Shown here piece after piece: positions 19,028 through 28,300 of a stretch of DNA of 64,000 nt. Position numbers and translations under genes: made by a program. The DNA comes from Verrucomicrobia bacterium IMCC26134 (GTDB lineage: Bacteria; Verrucomicrobiota; Verrucomicrobiia; Opitutales; Opitutaceae), in assembly GCA_000972765.1 (NCBI GenBank), contig CP011265.1:682001-746000 (forward strand), written 5' to 3'. The notes under the pieces were generated by a model. That model had not been told where the DNA came from. It searched no databases and saw nothing but the letters and a program-made list of their open reading frames with translations. Each line of letters starts with the position of its first letter. Position 1 is the stretch's first letter.

Positions 19028-21196
19028 ATGACACCAGACCCAGCCCGTCCGGCAGTTTTGTTGCCCAACATAGTGGCGGGCGCGGTCACGGCATTTGTAG
19101 CATTAGCCTTTGCCGGCAGCTTCGCGCAGTTGATATTTTGCGGACCGCTTGAGCCCTTCGTTGGAAGCGCACTACTCGCTGCTCTCGTAGGCAGCTTGGT
19201 TCTGTTGTATGTGCTTTCGCTCCGCACCTCTCTGTTTTTTAGCGTGGGTGGTCCCGATGCCAATCCGTCCGCCATTTTGGCCGCGACCCTCGCCCTTATC
19301 ACGACGCAGGTGATTGCATCCGAGGGCCGGGGTTCTCCGCATCTGCTCACGACGGTTTTGATGTTCGTCTTCTTGTCGTCGGTTGGCTGCGGGGTGATCT
19401 TACAGGGCATTGGGATGCGGAACTGGGGCCGATATGTGCGCTATATCCCCTATCCTGTAGTTGGTGGTTTCATGGCGGGAACAGGCTACCTTTTACTGAT
19501 TGGTTCATACCGCATGCTGACCGGTGTTCGCATCGCTCCCGATGCAATCGAACGATTAGCGATGGTTAATCCGCTGGCATCGGTCACTGCGGTTCTCGTT
19601 GCCGCCGGTCTGCTTTTTTTCACCCGTCGTATCCAGCATTATTGGGTCATCCCTGCAGTGCTGTTATGCTCCCTAGGACTATTCCATGCAGCTCGAGTCG
19701 CGCTAGGGGTCGATATTACATCGGCGCGCGCCATGGGATTGCTGCCGGAACCGTTGATTCTTGGAACTTGGAAAAATGTATTTAATATAGACTACGCAAA
19801 TGTGAGGTGGGATATTCTGCTTAATCACGCCAAAGACTTCATTGCCATGAGTGTGGTCGTCGCGATTGGCATACTGATCAACACGACGGGCCTGGAGGTG
19901 GCTTCCGATTGCGAGGCTGACGCCGACCGGGAATTGCGCGCACTGGGACTGGCGAATGTTCTCTCCGGTCTGGCTGGCGGCATGGTGGGGCTTAACGCCT
20001 TTAATCGCAGCATGCTCAACCTGCATGCGGGCGCCGCGTCGCCTTGGGCGGCTCGCTTCGCCGCCCTTTTCATAGGCGCGTTGATGCTTTTCGCACCCGG
20101 CGCCATTGGTTATCTGCCAAAGCCTGTTCTTACCGGACTTATCGCTTATCTTGGCATCGGACTGCTTACCACTTGGACGATCGAGGCGCGTAAACGTATG
20201 CTTGGCATGGAGTATCTCGTGTCGCTTTTGATACTGGTCGGCATCGCGCTCCTTGGTGTGGTGCAAGGTGTTACACTTGGCATCGTGATTGCGTGTCTCA
20301 GCTTCATCGTCACGCTTGGTCGCAGCGCCACCATTAAATATTCATTTAACGGCGAGACCCGTCGCTCCAATGTTGAGCGACCGGCGGAGCACCTTGCTTG
20401 GCTTCGGACGCATGGCGATGTTTTGCATGGTTTCGTGCTGCAAGGAGTGCTTTTTTTCGGCACGGCCAACCATGTTTTGGAGCATGTCCGCGCCAATCTC
20501 GGCCGCACACGTTACGCTTTGCTGGATTTTCGTTTGGTGCACGGCGCGGATGGATCTGCAACTCTGGTGCTGAACAAGCTGCAGCGACTTTGTCGCGGGG
20601 CCGGTATTGAGCTCATTTTCACCGGACTCAGCCCGCAGATTGAGACCGTTTTGCGTCGCAGTTCCTTCGAGCTCAACCGTCCCGGCATGCATTGTTTCTC
20701 GGATCTCGATCACGGTCTGGAGTGGTGTGAGGATGCGCTCATCGCCGGTTTAGCTGTTTCCGCGGCCGGCGCACCGCGTATCGATGGGTTTCTTGAGCCC
20801 GATGAACGACGCGAACTGGCCGCGTGTTTTGAGTCAATGCTACTACCGGCAGGAGCCAGACTGGCGGCTCAAGGGGATGCCAGCGAATCGATGTTCCTGG
20901 TCGAGTCTGGTCACCTCAGCGTTTATCTGCACATCGATGATCAAGGGACATCGAAGCGTCTACGCAGTTATGGCGAGGGGACAATATTAGGGGAAATGGG
21001 ACTCTATACCCATGCTCCACGCAGCGCCGATGTCGTGGCAGACATTGAATCCCGTGTGCTGCGATTTACCCAATCTCGTGTTCAGGAACTGGAAAGAACA
21101 CACCCCGCTCTCGCCTTGAAGTTGCATCGCCATGTCGTTTGCACACTGGCTGAACGGCTCCGCGCCGCGAATGAAGAGGTGCGGTTAATGCTTTGA
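19028..21196 (+). CDS. SulP-family anion transporter with STAS and cyclic-nucleotide-binding domains
   Basis: The 722-residue protein combines a SulP/SLC26 membrane domain (about 1-435, roughly ten to twelve hydrophobic segments), a STAS domain (about 450-575, with LLDFRLVHGADGSATLVL) and a C-terminal cNMP-binding fold (about 590-715, with the phosphate-binding-cassette pattern GTILGEMGLYTHAPRSADV). SulP proteins carry sulfate, bicarbonate or other anions; the substrate cannot be told here. The cassette keeps Gly-Glu and Arg-Ser-Ala, which fits true ligand binding. An upstream GTG at 18998 is possible, but the ATG at 19028 is better. It lies 127 nt after ftsZ and is probably a separate unit. 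It could also be described by the ATPase-free SulP/CRP-like fusion architecture seen in other bacteria. Confidence 0.9.
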   Translation: MTPDPARPAVLLPNIVAGAVTAFVALAFAGSFAQLIFCGPLEPFVGSALLAALVGSLVLLYVLSLRTSLFFSVGGPDANPSAILAATLALITTQVIASEGRGSPHLLTTVLMFVFLSSVGCGVILQGIGMRNWGRYVRYIPYPVVGGFMAGTGYLLLIGSYRMLTGVRIAPDAIERLAMVNPLASVTAVLVAAGLLFFTRRIQHYWVIPAVLLCSLGLFHAARVALGVDITSARAMGLLPEPLILGTWKNVFNIDYANVRWDILLNHAKDFIAMSVVVAIGILINTTGLEVASDCEADADRELRALGLANVLSGLAGGMVGLNAFNRSMLNLHAGAASPWAARFAALFIGALMLFAPGAIGYLPKPVLTGLIAYLGIGLLTTWTIEARKRMLGMEYLVSLLILVGIALLGVVQGVTLGIVIACLSFIVTLGRSATIKYSFNGETRRSNVERPAEHLAWLRTHGDVLHGFVLQGVLFFGTANHVLEHVRANLGRTRYALLDFRLVHGADGSATLVLNKLQRLCRGAGIELIFTGLSPQIETVLRRSSFELNRPGMHCFSDLDHGLEWCEDALIAGLAVSAAGAPRIDGFLEPDERRELAACFESMLLPAGARLAAQGDASESMFLVESGHLSVYLHIDDQGTSKRLRSYGEGTILGEMGLYTHAPRSADVVADIESRVLRFTQSRVQELERTHPALALKLHRHVVCTLAERLRAANEEVRLML

Positions 21197-21209
21197 TAAT
21201 CCAGCCTGA

Positions 21210-22301
<1,092 letters not shown>

Positions 22302-22325
22302 TCGCATTCCCCCTTTTTCTTTCTC

Positions 22326-22832
22326 ATGGCTGTCACCGCTTCCACCCCCGCCGAAGTCCGCTCCATCCTGATGCGGGCCAACCGTCTGCTTGGCGCCAGT
22401 CTTGTCGATGCCAACCTCATCACCATCGACCAGCTTGAAAGTGGAAATGAGAAGCTCCTAGACCTCATCTCCTCCGCACCTGCCCGCCAATGCACTCTGC
22501 TTGGCGTTCTTGCCTATGAGCTCAAGGTCATCAATGAGCATGATATCCTACAGTATTGCATGGATGAATTCCATATCGGGCTGGTTGATTTGAGCATCTA
22601 CGAAGGTTCCGATGACATCAGGAATAATCTCAATCTTCCTGCTTGCTGGGCTACATGGAGCCTGCCCTTTGATCGCGAGGAAGATTTCATACTCATAGCG
22701 ACCGCCTATTATCTCAGCCCTGCCGTGCGTGCTTTTTGGGAAAAACAATACGGCACCCACATCATCTGGTATGGCACCACGTTGGAGGCCATAGCCGATG
22801 CCCTCGACCGTATTTCAGCAGCCAGGGCCTGA
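22326..22832 (+). CDS. Standalone MshEN/GspE N-terminal-domain-like protein
   Basis: This soluble 168-residue protein has no signal peptide. Its pattern (LLGASLVDANLITIDQLESG, then TLLGVLAYELKVINEHDIL, then a two-turn hydrophobic core ending in LEAIADALDRI) resembles the N-terminal domain that precedes the ATPase core in PilB/GspE/MshE proteins. In that family the domain can bind c-di-GMP or contact the inner-membrane platform. Here it is a free protein encoded 42 nt upstream of a GspE/PilB ATPase, so the two probably act together. The call rests on pattern and context; a DUF-type regulator is also possible. Confidence 0.72.
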   Translation: MAVTASTPAEVRSILMRANRLLGASLVDANLITIDQLESGNEKLLDLISSAPARQCTLLGVLAYELKVINEHDILQYCMDEFHIGLVDLSIYEGSDDIRNNLNLPACWATWSLPFDREEDFILIATAYYLSPAVRAFWEKQYGTHIIWYGTTLEAIADALDRISAARA

Positions 22833-22874
22833 GTATTCCATCCGGCTTAATTTCAAACGCATTTTATTTTTCCG

Positions 22875-24584
22875 ATGCCACTAGGCAAACTTCAGTCCCA
22901 GCTTGTTCAACAACTCCAAACCCAGGGGCGGCTCACCTACGAGCAGGTTGATACCATCACTCGACGTCCGGATGAAATATCCGGCGAGGAACTCGACAAG
23001 TTGCTCAATGGCACTTTTGCCATCACTTCCATCCAGTTGCTGGTCGCGAAAGCCCGCGCCTATAATCTCGCGCCTTTTTTTCCGTCCCGCTTTCGCATTA
23101 CAAAAACGACCTTCGAGCGTCTTCCCCTGGATTTCTGTAAACAGAACATATGTCTCCCGGTCGGATTCGCAGGCGATTTTCTTCTCCTCGCCGTAGCAAG
23201 TGCCTTCGAGATTTCTGTTTCGCAAAAAGCTTCCGAGCTTTGCGGTAAACGGGTGGTTCGTTTGCTGGCCCGGGAAAGCGAATTGCGCGAGAAGTTGTTC
23301 GTCGATCAGTCGAGCAGCAGTGGATTTGACGATGTAGTCTCTCAAATCGACGTGGATTTCGCCGTCGAAGAAAAAGACTCTACGTCCGATGACGTTACCG
23401 AAGAGTCCGCCCCCATCGTCCAGCTTGCCAACCGTATTATCGAGGACGCCTACTTTTCTGGCACCTCCGACATACATATCGAGCCTTGGGAAAAGAATGT
23501 CATTGTTCGCTACCGTATCGACGGCGTCTGTCAGGAAAAACTACGCCTTCCTCAAAAGGTCGGCCCTGCTCTGATCGCCCGCCTGAAGATCATGTGCAAT
23601 CTCGACATTGCCGAGCGTCGCCTCCCGCAGGACGGTCGCATTGTCTTCAAGCAATACACTAAAAAGAGCATCGATATCGATCTGCGCGTATCCACGGCTC
23701 CGCTTAATTATGGAGAGGGTATGGTCATGCGTATCCTCGATAAGCAAAAGTCGACCTTACCCCTGCCTGCGCTCGGCTTCTCCGACGCCAACTTGGAGAA
23801 GTATCGCGAGTGTATTCGACAGCCCTATGGCATGATCTTGCACTGCGGGCCCACTGGTTCGGGCAAGTCCATGACGCTCTACTCCGCCCTCGGTGAGATC
23901 AACTCGCCCGAGATCGTCATTCGCACCGCAGAGGACCCGATCGAATACACCTTGGCCGGTGTGAATCAGATGCAGATGCATCGCCAGATCGGACTCACCT
24001 TTGCCAGCGCCCTGCGGGCTTACCTTCGTCAAGATCCCGACGTTATTCTGGTGGGTGAGATCCGCGACAAAGAAACCGCCGGCATCGCCGTCGAGGCCGC
24101 GCTCACCGGTCACTTGCTTATTTCGACGCTGCATACGAACGACGCGCCCAGCACGGTCGCACGTCTCACCGACATGGGCATCGAGCCCTTCATGATCAGT
24201 TCTTCGCTGCTCTGTGTTTGTGCTCAACGTCTGATGCGCCGCGTTTGTAAAACCTGCCGGGTGCAATATGAACCGGAAGGTCGCGAAAAAGATATTTTGC
24301 AAAACGCCATCGGTTGGTCCGGCCCCATTTACAAAGCCAAGGTCAAGGGGTGCTCCAAGTGTGGTAGTTCCGGATACAAGGGCCGCGTCGGTATCCACGA
24401 GCTCATGGTCACGAATAACGAGCTCATCGAGGCCATCAACAAGGGTGTTGAAACCGCTGAAATAAAGAAAATCGCGATGCGCGGCGGTATGAAATCGCTA
24501 CACCAGGACAGCCTGCTCAAGGTCAAGGACGGTCTTTCTACCATCGAGGAAGCGGTCTCAACGGTTCCCGTTGATCTTATTTGA
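22875..24584 (+). CDS. gspE: GspE/PilB-type ATPase (type IV pilus or type II secretion)
   Basis: This hexameric ATPase drives assembly of pseudopili or pili from the cytoplasmic side of the inner membrane. The 569-residue protein has an N-terminal MshEN/T2SSE-N domain (about 15-150) and the C-terminal ATPase core. Visible are the Walker A GPTGSGKS with Lys331, the Asp box, the Walker B region [12 protein letters not shown], the His box [18 protein letters not shown], and a zinc-binding tetracysteine (CKTC ... CSKC) around residues 458-495. The length and the Cys cluster fit PilB or GspE and exclude the retraction ATPase PilT. No other pilus genes are adjacent, so pilus versus secretion stays open. 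Confidence 0.93.
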   Translation: MPLGKLQSQLVQQLQTQGRLTYEQVDTITRRPDEISGEELDKLLNGTFAITSIQLLVAKARAYNLAPFFPSRFRITKTTFERLPLDFCKQNICLPVGFAGDFLLLAVASAFEISVSQKASELCGKRVVRLLARESELREKLFVDQSSSSGFDDVVSQIDVDFAVEEKDSTSDDVTEESAPIVQLANRIIEDAYFSGTSDIHIEPWEKNVIVRYRIDGVCQEKLRLPQKVGPALIARLKIMCNLDIAERRLPQDGRIVFKQYTKKSIDIDLRVSTAPLNYGEGMVMRILDKQKSTLPLPALGFSDANLEKYRECIRQPYGMILHCGPTGSGKSMTLYSALGEINSPEIVIRTAEDPIEYTLAGVNQMQMHRQIGLTFASALRAYLRQDPDVILVGEIRDKETAGIAVEAALTGHLLISTLHTNDAPSTVARLTDMGIEPFMISSSLLCVCAQRLMRRVCKTCRVQYEPEGREKDILQNAIGWSGPIYKAKVKGCSKCGSSGYKGRVGIHELMVTNNELIEAINKGVETAEIKKIAMRGGMKSLHQDSLLKVKDGLSTIEEAVSTVPVDLI

Positions 24585-24607
24585 TCCCTTTGGCGTGGCG
24601 CTGGGGT

Positions 24608-24877
24608 ATGTTTCCGTTCGTAGCGGCTCTAGAGGAAGAACTTCAGGGAACCGCGAAGTTTTTTCACGGAACGCACAAGTTTGTTTCGGGAGGCCAAAAG
24701 GTCTTTCACGGTGCCGTGAAGTTATTCCAGGCAACCCTCAAAGTTAGTTTGGGGAACCTCAAACTAACTTCATGGAACCTCAAACTAACTTTAGGGAACC
24801 CGAAAGTAACTATGCGGCAACCTCAACGTAACTTGGCGGAACCCGATAGTCAGTGTGGGGTAGGCCTAAATCGTTAA
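24608..24877 (+). CDS. Possible heptapeptide-repeat small protein
   Basis: If translated from the ATG at 24608 (or from a TTG at 24581 overlapping the gspE stop), this frame gives about 89 residues. After a short leader (MFPFVAALEEELQ) it consists of nine to ten seven-residue repeats with Lys at position 4 in eight units, for example GTAKFFH, GAVKLFQ and GNLKLTS. The frame is the only one of the three forward frames with no stop across the array. I know no family with this repeat. No ribosome binding site is obvious. It could equally be a non-coding minisatellite downstream of gspE. Confidence 0.35.
   Translation: MFPFVAALEEELQGTAKFFHGTHKFVSGGQKVFHGAVKLFQATLKVSLGNLKLTSWNLKLTLGNPKVTMRQPQRNLAEPDSQCGVGLNR
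24647..24856 (+). repeat. 21-bp minisatellite, ten degenerate units in perfect phase
   Basis: Ten consecutive 21-nt units start at 24647 and run without any insertion or deletion. The first nine are clearly related and the tenth is weak. A typical unit reads ggaacctcaaactaacttca. The first four units have aag at codon 4 and the next four have aaa, so neighbouring units are more alike than distant ones, as expected for stepwise duplication. The preceding 40 nt and following 20 nt are not part of the array. Confidence 0.85.
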
Positions 24878-25325
24878 AATTCGCTCAATACTCGGTCTTT
24901 TCCGGGCTTCAGGAGGAACGAATTACGAAAATTCAGACGGTTCGAAGTCAGACTAGTCGTCTGGAGCACGCATACCAGGTATGGTTTACCGGGCCTCAGC
25001 TCGCATCCATCCGATGATTTAGGGATGCCCATTTTTTTAGATATTACCCCAGCCATGCATACCCCATCAGCCACGTCGACTTCCCGCGCTTCCAGAGGCG
25101 TCTCGCCCGGCTGCCTGAAGCGCACCCAGGCCGGCTCCCCCTCCGCCGCGCTCAGCTGGACCGGCCCCAATGGCGTGCCACGGGGCCTTTCCCTTGCACG
25201 TGGTCGGTCGAGCACGGTCGGTGCCGTCACCCTTCACCGCGGCTCTCCAGTCCTGCCAGCTGAACGTAGCCAAGCGACGGCGTTGCACGTCGTGGCTGCG
25301 TAACTTTTCCCCCTCTATCCCCCTC
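24878..25325. other. Gap of 448 nt without a supported gene
   Basis: Between the 21-bp array and the pectate-lyase gene I see no convincing coding frame. The frame of the downstream gene is open back to 25170, but that part has no conserved sequence and lies ahead of a clear signal peptide. Short hairpins occur near 24947-24961 (cagac/gtctg) and 24970-24982 (catacc/ggtatg). The region should hold the promoter of the pectin cluster, but I cannot point to a specific -35/-10 pair. Confidence 0.5.
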
Positions 25326-28300
25326 ATGACAATCCCCCTCCTTCGGTCGTTTTTTCGCCACGCTCCGCCATTCCTGCTTTGCCTCGCTGCTTTTTGTTCG
25401 CACGCGGCGGCAGTGCCGGCTTTTCCCGGCGCCGAGGGGTTCGGGGCCTCTGCTTTGGGCGCGCGTGCATCGGCCAGTCCTACTGTCTACCATGTCACCA
25501 ACTTGAACGATTCCGGCACCGGTTCCTTTCGCGATGCCGTCTCTGCCTCCAACCGGTTCGTCGTCTTTGACCTCGGCGGCATCATCAAAATCAACACTCC
25601 GATCGTCGCCGCGTCCAACCTCACCATCGCAGGCCAGACTGCGCCGGGTGGCGGAATCACCGTTTACGGCAATCGCATCTCTTTCTCCGGCGCGAATAAC
25701 ACCATCTGCCGCTATATGCGTTTCCGCATGGGCATCGATGGAGATGACGGTGCCGACGCCATGGGCCTGGCCAACGGCAACGACCTGATCTTCGACCACA
25801 TCTCGGCCTCCTGGGGACGAGACGAGACCTTTTCCATCAGCGGCGACACCGCCATCCGTATAACGATTCAAGACAGCATCATTGCCCAGGGGCTTCGCAT
25901 CCATTCCGCCGGCGGCCTCATCCAGACGAGCGGTGGCGTGAGTATTTTTCGCACGCTCTACGCCGACAACTGGATGCGCAACCCCAAGATCAAAGGCGTT
26001 AACGACTATATCAACAACGTCGTCTACAACTGGGGTGGCGGTGGGGGCTACATCCCGGCGGGCGACTCCGCCGGCGACACGTATGCCAACATGATCGGCT
26101 GCTACTTCATCGGAGGCATTGAGAGCGGCGCAGGCACCTCCCCCTTCAAAACCGGCAATGCCAACTACCGTCTCTACCACGCCAATAATCTCCAGGACCT
26201 CAACCTCGACGGCGTGCTCAATGGCTCCGCCGTCACCGGCTCCAGCTTCTCCACGCTCACGCTGGTCGGCACCCGTTTCGCCTACCCTGCGCCGACCACC
26301 GAGTTCACCGCCCCCGCGGCGCTTACTTGGGTCCTCGACCGCGCCGGGGCCTCCCACAAACGTGACCGCACCGATAACTACGTCCTCGACGAGGTCCGCT
26401 CCTACGGCACGAGCGGCGTGTTCATTTATGATGAGGCCGAAATGGGCGGCATCGGCTCCGTCGCCAGCGGCCTCAAAATTCCCGATGCCGATAATGACGG
26501 CATGCCCGATTGGTGGGAACAGGCCGCCGGCACCAACCTTGCCGTCGCCGACTCCACCACCATCGCCGCCGACGGCTACACCAACATCGAGCGCTACCTG
26601 AACGCCATCGTCGTCGGTGGCGTGCCCGGCGCCACCATCACCGGCATTACAACCGACACCGGCTCCTCCGCCACCGATGGCGTAACCAATGACACCACCC
26701 TTGTCCTCAGCGGCACCAGCAAGCCCGGAGCCTCGGTCGCCATCTCCCGTGCCGACACAGGCTTGCTGGCGTCCGTGGTGGCCGATGGCTCCGGCACCTG
26801 GACCTACGACTACACCGGCACCGTGCTCGCCGACCGCGCCTACGCATTCCAATCCAGGGCCACCCTCGCCGGCGTCCTCACCGCGCCGTCACAGGCCTTC
26901 GTCGTTAAAATCGACACTGTTCCCGCCCCGGCTCCTGTCATCACCAGCATCGCGCTCGCTCCCGCCCTTACCGTGAGCGGCACCGCGATTCCCGGCGACA
27001 CTGTGACGCTCCTCCTCGCCGGTGTCCTCACCACCGACACCGCAGTCGCTGACGAACTGGGCAACTGGACCGCCACCTACACCGGCACCACCACCAAGCC
27101 AGATGGCATCTACGCCTACACCGCCAAAGCCAGCGATCTGGCGGGCAATACCGGTCCTGTCTCGGCCACCTACTCGGTCAATACAACCATCACGCCTCCC
27201 GCCTTCACCGCGATCACGACCGACTCGGGCGCATCGACGTCCGATAAACTCACCAACGACACCACGCTCACGTTTTCCGGCACCGCCCCGGCCAACTCCA
27301 CCGTGTCCGTAACCCGCGCCGGAATCGGCGTCATCGGCTCCACCACTGCGACTTTCGGCGGTGCCTTTTCGTTTACTTACGGCACCACGCTTGCCGCCGG
27401 TGTTCACACTTTCACCGCCGCCGCCTCGACGGGAGGCACCGCCAGCCCGGCGTCCACCCCGCTAAGCGTCACTATCGACACCGCCGCGCCCGTCATCTCT
27501 TCGATCAAGCGTCTCAATCCCGCCACCTATTCGACCAACGGAGGGACCGTCGTCTACCGCGTTACCTTCGCCGAGGCTGTCTCCGGGGTGGATATCGCCG
27601 ACTTCACGCTGACCAAGTCCGGCACCGCCGGCACCCTTTCTTCAGTCGCCGCAGACAGCACCGCCAGCGTTTACGATGTGACCGTCACCGGTGTCTCGGG
27701 CGACGGCACCCTGCGTCTCGATCTCGCCGCCAGTGGGACTGGCATCGTCGACGTCGCGGGCAACGCTATCGCCGCCGCAGCCTACACCGCTGGCCAGTCT
27801 TACACGGTGCGCGGCACTGGATCCGGAGTCTGGATTTCGACCGACGATGGCGACGTCTGGGGGGACTCGTCGAATTGGGACGGAGCACTCATCGCCGGCG
27901 GCAGCTCCGCCACCGCCGATTTCAGTCTTCGCGACCTCACCGCGGATGCCTCGCTGTATCTCAGCGCCGCCGTCACCCTGAAGCGCATTGTGATCGGAGA
28001 CCTTGATTATTCAACCCCCGCCAGTTGGACCATCGGTAATGCCGGAGTCACGGCTCGCACCATCTCCTTTGGTTCCGCTGTCGCCGACCTCATCGTAAAC
28101 GCCGCCACCACTCCCACCGGAGACAGTGCCGATGTTCCTGCCGCCGCCGACTACCCGCAACACCTTGCCGTCTCTCTCGTCGGCTCCGGAGGCCTCACTA
28201 AAACCGGCGTCGGCACCCTGGAACTCAACGCCCCCAACCCCAGCCTAACCGGCGCGCTCACCGTCACCAAGGGCATCCTCCAAGTCGGATTGGGCGGCAC

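Noticed and set aside
24647-24856. CRISPR array
   Set aside because: The 21-nt units are directly adjacent without spacers and drift in sequence.
24874-25230. 118-codon minus-strand frame in the gap before the pectate lyase
   Set aside because: No recognisable family, no signal or ribosome binding site, and an equally open + strand frame nearby. It cannot be excluded but is not supported.
25227-26852. 541-codon minus-strand frame opposite the pectate-lyase gene
   Set aside because: Gly/Val/Ala-rich product without motifs; the + strand has a signal peptide and clear PL1 and Ig-like patterns.
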